Below the pieces are notes generated by a model that saw nothing but the letters and a program-made list of their open reading frames with translations, was not told where the DNA came from and made no database searches. A program made the position numbers and the translations under genes. This document shows positions 7,907 to 17,800 of a DNA stretch of 64,000 bases, in pieces. Position 1 is the stretch's first letter. Each line of letters begins with the position of its first letter. This stretch comes from Nocardia flavorosea (GTDB lineage Bacteria > Actinomycetota > Actinomycetes > Mycobacteriales > Mycobacteriaceae). The DNA lies in assembly GCF_015477805.1 (NCBI RefSeq), contig NZ_JADLQL010000002.1, positions 248,001-312,000 on the forward strand, given 5' to 3'.

Positions 7907-9714
7907 TGGTCGACCACCGGCTTCGCGACGATGGACGGGTCGCCGATGCCCTCCTCGAGCCATTCGGTCGAGTCGAGATAGTCGGCGCGTTTGTGGTCTT
8001 TCTGCTGGCCACCCTGGGCAGCGCCGGCGCCGCCGCCACCCATCGGCGCTCCGCCCATGGGCATACCCGGCTGCGACGCGGCGACCACCCCGGTGCTCTG
8101 TCCCGTGGCAGCGCCGGTCGCGACGGTCGCGCGGGGGAACAGCTTGGCCGCCTTCTCCACGTTGGGCACCGGCGGCGTCTTCGCGCCGGCCGGGCTACTA
8201 CCACCAGCAGCTCCGCCACCACCCAAGCCGGCCGGCAGTTTGCCCGCTTTCTGCAGGGCCGACTGATAGTTCTTCACCGCATCCTGTAGCGCGGGCATAC
8301 CGGGAAGACCGGTGATTCCGGCCTGCTGCAGCGCCTGCTGCGCGGCCGTCGACAATTGCTGACCCATTTGGCCCAACTGCTGCAGACCCTGCTGCGCCGC
8401 CTGCATCATCTGCTGCGACGACGCCTGCTGTTGCATTTCCTGCTGTTGCTGTTGCAGCGCCGCCTGCTGCAACTGCGCCTGTTCTTCGAGTTCGGCGCGC
8501 GCCTGTTCGATCTCGCGCAGTTGCGCCTGCTGTTCAGCGGTCAGTTGATGCTGTGGCTGCTGCAGCCCTCCGGTGGGCATGCCGGCACCGGTGCCGCCGC
8601 CGGCGCCTGCACCGCCGCCACCTCCCCCGCCGCCGCCGTTGCCGTTGCCGTTGCCATTGCCGTTGCCGTTGGTGTCGCCCGGGGGCGTAGGGGCCGGGAA
8701 CTTCGGGATCACCCCATCCGTCAGCTCGACCCCCTGCTTGTACCAAGCGTTGTAGTGCGCCTGCGCTACGCTCTCGTATTCCGAAACGGCGGTTTCGCCG
8801 CCCTCGTTGTACGCCTCGTAGTACATCAACCGCGGCATCCCTACCCAGGTGCCCATGATCCATTGGGCCATATGCATGAGGTTGTCGGCCATTTTGCCCA
8901 TCGCGGTCGTCAGACCCGCGCTGGTTCCCAGATAGCTGTTCACCGCCTCGCGGGCCCGGCCGGCGCCGGTGCCCCGCCAGCGATCGGAATCCACCAGGCC
9001 GCGCATCGCTTCGCCGAACGTGATGAAACCGGTGTCGAGCTGGATCTGCATCCGGTACCAGTAGGTGGCCCGATCCTCCATGAACGACGACTTGCCCGCG
9101 AGATGCTCGCCGAGGTAATAGGCCTTCGGATAGTCCAGATACTCGCCGGGGGGCACCTGCGCCGAGAAAGAGTAGGCCTGAGGGGTGCCCTGCAGCCCGG
9201 ACAGACTCGCGGGAAGTGTGTACTGATTACCCGCTTCGCCGAAGTTCCCCAGATCCGGCCGCTTGGTATAGGTTTCGTCGACGAAACCGTCGATGGAATC
9301 GTAATGCCCGAAGACATCCCGGATATCATTGCCTGCCGAACTGGCCCGCACCCGCCGTGCGAACTCGCCCGCCGCATCCCGGTCCGTATCGGAGTACAAC
9401 TTCCCGGCCAGGACGAATGCTTCGCCGAGATCGGTGACGTGCTGCCGGTGTTTCGGCATGACCTCCTCGTCGAAATCCGTCGCGGCCTCGTCCAGCTTCT
9501 CCTGCAGGCGCACCGCACCCGGATACTCCCCGACAATGGGTTTCCCGAACTCGGGCACCGGTTTGGTCAGCGGCGACAGCTCCTTGACCACATTGAAGAT
9601 GCTCATCAGATCGGCACACAAATCCGCGGCCTCGCCCGCGACAGCTTCATCGAATACGAAACCGCCGCCGGCGGCGCTGTCCCTGAGGGCGCCCCAGGGG
9701 TTGTCGCCGGCCAT
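7903..9714 (-). CDS. Large T7SS substrate-like protein with Gly/Asn and Gln-rich tail
   Basis: 603 residues. The first 330 form a helical region ending in a PPE/WXG-like segment: W-R-G-T-G at about residue 240, a long helix with Met/Ala positions, then M-G-T-W-V-G-M-P near 290. After residue 345 there is an (N-G)n tract, a poly-Gly block, a Gln-rich helical stretch (about 390-470), and a Gly/Pro/Ala-rich end. No signal peptide or membrane helix is present. It is translationally coupled (GTGA) to an EspG-like chaperone, which argues that the N-terminal part is what EspG recognises. I do not recognise a named family; a PPE-related secreted substrate is the best reading. Confidence 0.6.
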   Translation of the reverse strand: MAGDNPWGALRDSAAGGGFVFDEAVAGEAADLCADLMSIFNVVKELSPLTKPVPEFGKPIVGEYPGAVRLQEKLDEAATDFDEEVMPKHRQHVTDLGEAFVLAGKLYSDTDRDAAGEFARRVRASSAGNDIRDVFGHYDSIDGFVDETYTKRPDLGNFGEAGNQYTLPASLSGLQGTPQAYSFSAQVPPGEYLDYPKAYYLGEHLAGKSSFMEDRATYWYRMQIQLDTGFITFGEAMRGLVDSDRWRGTGAGRAREAVNSYLGTSAGLTTAMGKMADNLMHMAQWIMGTWVGMPRLMYYEAYNEGGETAVSEYESVAQAHYNAWYKQGVELTDGVIPKFPAPTPPGDTNGNGNGNGNGNGGGGGGGGGAGAGGGTGAGMPTGGLQQPQHQLTAEQQAQLREIEQARAELEEQAQLQQAALQQQQQEMQQQASSQQMMQAAQQGLQQLGQMGQQLSTAAQQALQQAGITGLPGMPALQDAVKNYQSALQKAGKLPAGLGGGGAAGGSSPAGAKTPPVPNVEKAAKLFPRATVATGAATGQSTGVVAASQPGMPMGGAPMGGGGAGAAQGGQQKDHKRADYLDSTEWLEEGIGDPSIVAKPVVDQ

Positions 9715-9939
9715 ATCTCACACTCCTGCCGAATCGGACATACAGGTGCCGGTTGTCGCCTGTGTCGGAAGTTCACCGAGACCGGCGGGCAACCGGGACA
9801 GCACGAGTCGCCACCGAAGATCGCATTCGGTACTTACCGTCGCCCCACCACCGGCTGAACATGCGCCGAATCCTTCTGATACGGAAGGTACCAGCGCATG
9901 AACGTTGCCGGATCGCCTCGCCTCCGACAGTGTTCGCCG

Positions 9940-11487
9940 CTAGATGAGCGTCCGGTTTCGATCGCGGAACCGACGCCGGAATTCCGGCAGATACTGCGAC
10001 GGCGCGACCGAGGACGACGAACGTTCCAGCACGCCGTCGTCGGCCAGATAGAAGATCGCCCGGCCGGTCGCTATCTCGCCCGGCGCCACCGGGGCGAACA
10101 CCATCCAGCCCCCGTCCACTCGGTCCGCGCGCAGATCCGCCACCGGGTATCCGGAGGTATCCGCACCGCTGTCGGTGAGGTAGCTGCGGACCCGGTCGAT
10201 CGCCTGCTGCTCCGGGAGCGGTTCCGCAGCGGTGACACCGCCGAGAACCAGCTGGTAGAAAGCACTGTCGATATCGAACCCGTCCGCTTCGGGAAAGACA
10301 TCGGTCAACATGGCACGCGTGACGGTGCCGGATTCCGCAGCGGCGACAAAGGTTTCGATCGCCGCCCGCCGCTCGTCGGACGGGTCCGTGTCCAGGACCA
10401 GGCCGGTCACGATCCGGACCACGGTCGCCGCATCCCAGACACCCGGGACCGCGGCAGCGACGGCCTCCGGCGCCGGGGATTCACCCCGGTACCAGCGGCT
10501 GCCGTCCCACCAGTAGCAGAAGGTGAGTTGTCCCGTGGCGGACCGATCGTTGAGTACCGGGCCCGCGACCCATTCCGGCGCACCGCGGAACACCGCCGGT
10601 AGCGACGCTTCACCGTTGTAGGCCGCGTCCAATTCCGGAGCGTTCCACACCCCGCCCGACAGCACGGCGCGACCCCCCGGCAGCGAATGCAAGGTGCTCC
10701 CGCTTCGGCTCGCGCCCTCGAACCAGCGCAGCCCCGGGGTGAGACGGGGGCCCCACTCCGACCGGACCGCGACGAACGCCGCGCACAGGGCGGCCCAGCG
10801 AGCAGCCATCACCGGAAACGGGGGCAGGCCCGCGACCGGGTCGCCGCTGACACCGGCCGACCGGTCCGCGGCAGCCCGGACCGCCGCCACCGACGGAGAT
10901 CGCTGCTGACGATCTCCATGGAAAAGGTAGGCGGCCAGCCACACGGGAAGGGTCGCGCGGGGAAACGCCTCCAGATCGGCGCGGTAGATCTCGGGCGCGA
11001 ACAGCTGGTCGTCGGGGAAGGGCTGGTCGCCGTAGTCGTGGTCGACTTCGATCTGCCCCGAGCTGGTCAACGTGAGCAGCAACCGCCACCACGGCCCGTC
11101 GCCCAGTCGAGCGGACAATTGCCGGTGCTCGCGGACCAGGGCCAGCACCTGTGGTGTCGGGGTCCAGCGCACCGCGCGCTGCTGCGCGTCGGAAAAAATG
11201 GCGAAACCGATATCGGCCACGACCGTCGAGGCGAAAACCGCGTCCACCCGCTGCCACCCCTCGGGCGCGACCGCACCCAGCTCCCGGGCGACCTGGTGCA
11301 TGAGAGCACGGGCCTGCTCGGCGACATCCTGTTCCGAAACGGCCGGGGTCAGGGTGAAGCCGACATCGGGGTCGGTCTCCGTGGCCGGGTCCGGTGCCGC
11401 CGTCCCCGGTTGCGCCGGGCCACCGGGCGCTCCCGGGGAATCGTCACCGGCCACGGCGGTGCCTGGTACCTCTTCTGATTTCGTCAC
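9940..11487 (-). CDS. Immunity-like protein downstream of the giant gene
   Basis: 515 residues. After a disordered acidic N-terminus (1-45), residues 75-190 carry a pattern known from immunity proteins of actinobacterial polymorphic toxins: W-W-R-L-L-L-T-L-T, then D-H-D-Y-G, then P-E-I-Y-R-A-D-L and F-P-R-x-x-L-P-x-W-L. The last 85 residues (G-G-W-M-V-F-A-P, then D-D-G-V-L-E-R-S-S-S-S-V) resemble a YrhB/Imm35-type immunity domain. The middle (about 230-400) is unassigned, with W-x-W-D-G-S-R-W-Y near 330. Such a tandem of protective domains fits a gene that follows a multi-toxin gene. The family placement is from recognition and should be treated as a hypothesis. Confidence 0.6.
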   Translation of the reverse strand: MTKSEEVPGTAVAGDDSPGAPGGPAQPGTAAPDPATETDPDVGFTLTPAVSEQDVAEQARALMHQVARELGAVAPEGWQRVDAVFASTVVADIGFAIFSDAQQRAVRWTPTPQVLALVREHRQLSARLGDGPWWRLLLTLTSSGQIEVDHDYGDQPFPDDQLFAPEIYRADLEAFPRATLPVWLAAYLFHGDRQQRSPSVAAVRAAADRSAGVSGDPVAGLPPFPVMAARWAALCAAFVAVRSEWGPRLTPGLRWFEGASRSGSTLHSLPGGRAVLSGGVWNAPELDAAYNGEASLPAVFRGAPEWVAGPVLNDRSATGQLTFCYWWDGSRWYRGESPAPEAVAAAVPGVWDAATVVRIVTGLVLDTDPSDERRAAIETFVAAAESGTVTRAMLTDVFPEADGFDIDSAFYQLVLGGVTAAEPLPEQQAIDRVRSYLTDSGADTSGYPVADLRADRVDGGWMVFAPVAPGEIATGRAIFYLADDGVLERSSSSVAPSQYLPEFRRRFRDRNRTLI

Positions 11488-11547
11488 TTCGGCAGCTCTC
11501 CTCGTACCGGTCTCGCTCGGTCCGCATCCGCAATCCGGACGCGGCGC

Positions 11548-11826
11548 TCAGTCCTCGCCGCGGCGCATTTCCTCGAACTGACGGATCAGTTCCTCCCGAT
11601 GCCGACGGGCGTTGGAGCCGTCGAGCTGGCCGGCGAACGCGGCGCGGGCAGCGTCGACGAGTTCGCCGGTGACCTCCGGGTAGGCCCGGGCGATATCCCA
11701 CAGCGCCTCCTCGGTCTCGATGTCGAGACCGGTCTCGGTACGCAAACCGCCCCCGTTACGCACCGATTCGAGCATTTCGGCAAAGTTCTCCCGCAACTCG
11801 TCCTCGGTCGGATGGTCGATACGCAT
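11548..11826 (-). CDS. Small acidic helical protein after the giant gene
   Basis: 92 residues from the ATG at 11824-11826, which has a GAGGAG ribosome site 10 bases upstream; a longer form from the ATG at 11854-11856 is possible. About a quarter of residues are Asp/Glu. Three helices can be read: residues 6-22, 33-47 with A-L-W-D-I-A-R-A-Y-P, and 72-90 with H-R-E-E-L-I-R-Q-F. I do not recognise the family. The acidic composition, small size and position 70 bases after the giant effector-like gene are typical of immunity proteins, but it could also be a secretion accessory factor. Confidence 0.55.
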   Translation of the reverse strand: MRIDHPTEDELRENFAEMLESVRNGGGLRTETGLDIETEEALWDIARAYPEVTGELVDAARAAFAGQLDGSNARRHREELIRQFEEMRRGED

Positions 11827-11896
11827 ATGCTCCGCGCTCCTCACTGATGTCCTCATATGTGCTCCGGAAACCGCACAGCCGTTCCGCCCCCACCGA

Positions 11897-14800
11897 TCAT
11901 TCCCCGAACACCCGCGCACGGCGCTGCGGATCGGCGAGCACATCGCGCAGATAGGCAGCGAAGTCCAGCTCCTCCGGCAGCGAACGATACGTGAGCTCGC
12001 CGAGACGGGTGGCGCCCTGGAACAGCGTGAAGCGAGTGGTCCGATAGGCGACGGTGTCCAATTCGGCGATCACCTGATCGTCGAGGTCGATGGTGTGGGT
12101 GCCGATCCGCAGGGCGAGGCGCCCGTGCAGTCGGTACAGGATCACCGGGACTCCGGCAATCTCACCGTAGAGACCGCTGACGCGACCCTGGTTGGTGGGC
12201 GCCGCCTGCAATGCCCCGGTGTACGGGTCGAACTCCGAGGGAACCCCGAACCCCGCGAACGGCCGGACGACCAACGGGCCCTCCGCGACGCCCGCCGACC
12301 CGCCCCCCGGCGGAACCCCACGGTGCCCGCGGTAGCCGGTCCGCGGGTTCTGTGGCGCACCACCGCTGGGCCCGGGCGGCATTCCCGGTGGATAAGGCAT
12401 ACCTGGCGGGACCTGACCTCCTGGCGGGTACTGATCCGCGGACGCGGATCCACCGGGTGCTCCGGGCAATGGGGAGCCGCCGGGGGGATGACCCGGCGGG
12501 TACGGATGAGCCGGCGGCCGGACCTGATCCGGTGCAGCGGGGTACGCGGACAGCGGTGGTTCCGTCGGTTCCGCACGCGGATAGTCCGGCGGCGAACCTT
12601 GCGGCGGCGCGGGCACATGGGGAGACACCGGCCACTCCGGCAGCGCCGGTACCGGCGACTGCCCGGGGTACCGAGGTGGACCGGGGTCCGGTGGCGGCAT
12701 CGGTCCAGGAGGAATCGGCGGAGCAGGCGAGCCCGGCTGCTCGGGCTGCTCCGGACGGCTGGGCGGAACCGGCGGCACCGGCGTTTCGGACGACGCCGGA
12801 TGCTCCGGCGGCACGGGCGGCGACTCGGGTATGGCCGGCGGAATTGGAGACACGGGTGGTTCAGGCGGGACAGGGAACACCGGCGGCGTGGGCAGTGTCG
12901 GCGGTTCGGGCGGTGTCGGCGGTTCGGGCGGTATCGGCGGCACGGGCGGCACGGGCGTAGACGGCTCGGGCGGAACCGGCGGAACCGGCGGAACCGGCGG
13001 AACCGGAGGCACCGGCGGAACCGGCGGCACCGGCGGCACAGGCGGAACCGGCGGCACAGGCGGAACCGGCGGAACCGGCGGAACCGGCGGCACCGGAGGA
13101 ACGGGAGGCTCAGGAATATCCGGGAGCGGCACCGGCCACGGCCGGCGTTCGTTTCGGAACAAGGGCGGAAAGTCCGGATCCCATTCGTGCGGTGGATGCG
13201 GGATGTGGGAGCGCAGGGACGAACCGCGTGGCGGTGGGGGCAGCGGGCGACGGTTCCCGGTGCCGTCCTCGTCCGGACGATCCGGATCACCGTTCCCGCC
13301 GCGGTCCGCGCGGGCGTTCGATCCGCCACCGGGCTCGCCTGGACGCGTCGCACTGCCGGGCTCGTCGGTACCTGCCTCCGGTTGCTCGGGCTCGCCTTCG
13401 GGGCTCGGATTCGGCTGCGAGCGGCCGCGGTCACCCGGCGCCGGACTGTCGGCTTCACCCGGCTGCGCACCGCCACGCTCACCCACTACCGGCTCGGCCC
13501 CATCCGGCCGCACATTCCCACGCGCACCGGCGCGCGGTCCGGTTTCGCCCGGCCGCACGGCATCCGCGCCGGAATTCGGGCTCGACAGCCAACGACTACG
13601 GTCGCCGGACACCGGACCGGGCACATCCTGCTGCACGGATTCACCGGCTGGGCCCTGATCCGGCTGCGGGCGAGGCCCGTCGCCTGCCGGGAAGCCTTGC
13701 TCGCCTGACGGTGCACCGTCACGCTCACCATGCACTCGACCGGTCTCATCCGGCTGTGCGCCGGTCACGGAATCGGCCCCACCGGGTGTGCGCATCCGGG
13801 TTTCCGGACGGTCGTCGGGCGAGGGCTCGGGTCCCCGGCGGGGTTGTTCGGCCGGGCAGGAGTGCGCCGGCGGGAGTTCTCGGGGGCCGGTGCCCTCCAG
13901 TTCCGGATCTGCGGTGGGCGACGGTCCGCCGTCCGCGAGGCGTTCCAGTTCGGCCGTTCTCCGGCCCAGTTCGGTCTCCGCGTCGATCACCCGTCGGGCC
14001 GCCTCCTCGTACTCGGTGAGCCGGCGCTGGTATGCCTCTTGTTCGTCGACTCGCGTGGTCCGTCCACGCAGTTCCTCGAGCCGCCGGTCCAATGCTGTAT
14101 GCGAGGCCAGATCCGCTTCGTCGACGGGCAGGTCGCGGTGCGGTGGCGGCAGAACTGCCCGGGCGCGTTCGACGGCGAGTTCGGCCCTTTCTCTTTCCGC
14201 TACCAACCGGGCTTCGTCCTGTCGCGCCGCCTGCCCGGCGAGTTCGGCCAGGGCATCGATATCACCGGCGCGCCGGGTCACCTCGCCGCGGAGTTCGGCC
14301 TGCACCGCGGCGAGTTCGGCCGGTGTCAGCCGTTCGTCCTTGTCGAGCCGGCCGTCACGATAGATCTCGTACACCCGGTTCCAGCGCTGTAGTTCCGCTC
14401 GCACCGCGACGACTTCGGGACCGTCTTCGCTCAGTTCACCGCGCCGGAAGCGGTCGAGGACATCGTCCCAGCGTGCGAGGTCGGCGGGCGGTAGGTAGAC
14501 CCCGATCGTGCGCGCGAAATCGGGGCCGGCACCGAGTTCGCCGGCGGGTAGTAGATCGGATTCCGCATCGAGCAGGCCCATGCGTTGCGGGGCGTCGGCG
14601 AGATGACGCAGGTCGGCGATGAGATCTACCAGATGCCGGACGGCCCGGTGATGTACCGGTATCTCGGCCCGGCCCACGCGCGGATCGACGGCGCGATCGC
14701 CGTGTACGGCGGGGTCGAAGATATCGATGTCGGCGAGCGCGGAGAGGTAGTCGGTGAGGGCGTCGACCAGGTCGGCGTGTGCGTACGTGCGGTACACGAG

Positions 14801-17800
14801 ATCGCGGATACCGGCGTCGATCCGGCCGGGGTCCGTCACGGCGACCGTATCCGTGCGGGCGTCGAGGCGCCGCATCAGCCGCGCGGTCGCCGCGTCGACT
14901 GCCGTCTGGTCCAGTGCGGCCAGCGCCTTCGCGTAGTCGAGCATTCCGGCGATCTGCTGAATCCGGCGTGCCCCCGGCGTAGCGGGGTCGGCGATGATCC
15001 GGGCGGCCCGCTGCGCGGTCACCGGTGCCGCGCCGTCGGGGTCGGCCCGATGCGCCAGATTACCGCGGGCCTGGGCGACCTCGTGGTACGTGTCGACGTC
15101 CCAGGCCGTGCGGGCATGGTCGATGATCGCCTCGAGTTGGGCGGCGCGTATCTCGTTCGCATCGCGCAGGCCGGACAGTTCTTCGGCGAGGCGGCGCGGA
15201 TCCGCCAGGTCGTCGTCGGCGATGCCCAGCCGAAGGGCGAGTTCCCGCATACCGGAGTCGATTTCGGCAGGCGTCCGATCGGCTGGACGCGGCCCGCCGG
15301 GATCCGGTTCGTCCGGGACGATCCGCCAGCCGTCTCCGTCGTCGACCAGGGTGACGTCGAGCCGGCGACCCTCGATCTGCTCGGTGAGATGCCGGACGCG
15401 CGGTGTGCCCGCGTCCGCCACGATGATCCGTTCGGGCCCGTAACCACCGTCGGGTAGCGGGTCGCCCGGGCTGACGTGCGTGACCTTGTAGAGCACGTCC
15501 AGGTCCCCGTTGTTCACCGCGTCGGCCAGATCCGGGTGGCGGGCGAGCGCGTCGGCCAGCACTCGATCGTGTTCGAGCCGGCCGTCGAGCACGGCCAACC
15601 GCAGTGGGCCTCCCGGCTGTCCGGGCGGCAGCAGCCCGATACCCGGTGGGTCACCGAACATGACCCCGCCGGCGGCGAGCACCCATTCCTGCCCGGCCAT
15701 ATCGCCGATCAGGCCGGTGAGCTCCTCGACCTCGGCATCGTGCCGGAGGAATTCCGCGGCGCGGCGGCCGAACTCGTCGACACGGTCGGCGGCCTGCTGG
15801 ATCCGGTCCAGCTGCGCTGCCAGGACATCGGCCAGTTGGTCGGGGCCGAGTGTGTTCAGGTCGATATCGCCGAGCACCTGTGCCCAGACGGCGCGTTCGT
15901 CGCGGATCTGATCGCGGCGCAGCGCCCGCTCCAGGTAGCGGCGAGTGCCGTCGTCGCGTCCGGGCTGATCGCTGTCGAACAGGTCGCCCCATTCGCGCAT
16001 CGGTTCACTGCCGTTGCTCACGCCCGCCCAGCCGAGCAGGCTCTGCCGTTCGGGCCACCGGCGCCGCAGTAGCTCCGGCAGCCACTCCGGTGCCCGGGAC
16101 GGCTCGCCGTATGCGACGTCGACCTCGCGCAGGAACCGGGCCAGCGGGTTCGTATCGAAGAAGCTGGCGTCATCGCCGTAAGCGATATCGGCGTCCTCGG
16201 CGTTGTACCGGCGCGCCGCATCGGCCAGTCCGGTCAGCGCACCGATCCGGCGGGCTTGCTGATAGCGGATCAGATCGTGAACGCGCCGGACGTTCTCCGG
16301 CGTCGGATCGACCGGATCGACGCCGAATTCGCGGGCCATCTCGGCCAGCACCGCGGCCTGGGCGGCACGCTGTGCGTCGGCTTCGGCCAGTTCGTGGATC
16401 CAGTCGGCGATTTCGCCCGCGCTTCGGGGCACCACTTCGCCGTCCGGTCCGGCGCGAGCCGGGGCTTCGGGGATTGCTTCCGGGGCGGGCAGTGCCCGGT
16501 CCGTTCCGGCCGCCTGCCGTTTCAGGTCGTCGAGTTCGACCCCCAGCTCCCGGCGCACCAACTCGGGATCGGCTTCGTCGAGCCAGTAGCGGTATTCGTC
16601 GCCGTTCTCGTCCCGCGGCGGCGGAATATCGATGCTCTGATCGGCGACCCGGGAGGTGAACCGGCGCACGAACGGCAGCAACTCCCGCTTCTTCCACAGT
16701 TCGGCGGTTTCCTTGAGAATGCGAACGGGACTGAACTTGGTCTGCAGAACCTCGTACTCATCGCCGGGTACGCCCGGTGTCGGATCTTCGGTTTTCCGCA
16801 GCGGCAGCCCGGCCATATCGGCGAGCACCGACTGTCCGGCGCTGTCTATCCCGGAACCGGACGGATACTTCGGCATCTCGCCGACGTAGGCGCCGGTCAC
16901 CCATTCCCAGAGCCGGCGCAGCCTGGATTTCCGCCGGGCCGGCGCGGCGGGCTCGACAGCCCGCTCGGCGGGTTCGGGCGCGGCGCTGCGCTCGGCGTGC
17001 GCCACGCGCCAGCCATGGTCGTCGTCGGCGACCAAGCGGGCGGGCACATATTCCCCGTCCAACGCAATGTTGTAGCGGCGGGTTTCTCCGGCGGCCGGTG
17101 GCTCACTGCCGGATTCCGGCTCCAGCCGGGCCGCCTGGATGGCGTCCGCCAGCGCCGCCAGCGCGTCGGCCGCGCGGACCGCTTCGGTCCGGGCGCGGTC
17201 GAGCGCCGTCCCCGGGTCGCGGTTCAGCTCTGCGGGATCGATACCGAGCAGGCCGGCCCAGATGTCGCGGGTGTTCTGCCGGGCGGCCCGGCCGGCCGGA
17301 TCGGTGGCGGCGTCCAGCCGGGCCTGCGCTGCCGCCAGGGCTTCGACCGCGGCCGCGCGCATCAGGATCCGGTATCGCTGGTCGGCGACCGTCGCGGCCA
17401 GCCGATCGGGTGTGAGTGCGGCATCGTCCAGGCCGAGTCGGTGAGCCAACCGGTCGGCGGTGACGGCGACGGGCTCCGCGTGCGGTACGCCGGTACCCGG
17501 ACGGGTTTCCGACTCCAGAACTCCGCGACCGTCCGCGCCTGCCTGTTCGGGCCGGTCCACCGCACTGGAGGGTGTGGACTCCGCCGCGGATTCCGGCCGA
17601 GCGGGTGTTGCGGGTTCGGCGGTACGGCCGGGGTCGGCCGAGTTCACGGGGGCGGCGGTTCCCGGCTCGACAGGCGCACCTGGGTCACCGTCCGCCGGCT
17701 CGACAGGCGTCGAGTCACTGTCCCGACCCGGCTGGGCGGCATCAGGGGAGACAGGCGGGCGGGCTTCCAGCCCACCATCGGCCCGGCCCGGTGGCAGCTG

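Noticed and set aside
12831..13658. Plus-strand frame reading Gly-Gly-Thr repeats, like a PE_PGRS or collagen-type protein
   Set aside because: It is the mirror of the Val-Pro-Pro 9-base repeat of the giant gene. There is no PE domain or start region, so it is a shadow of the repeat.
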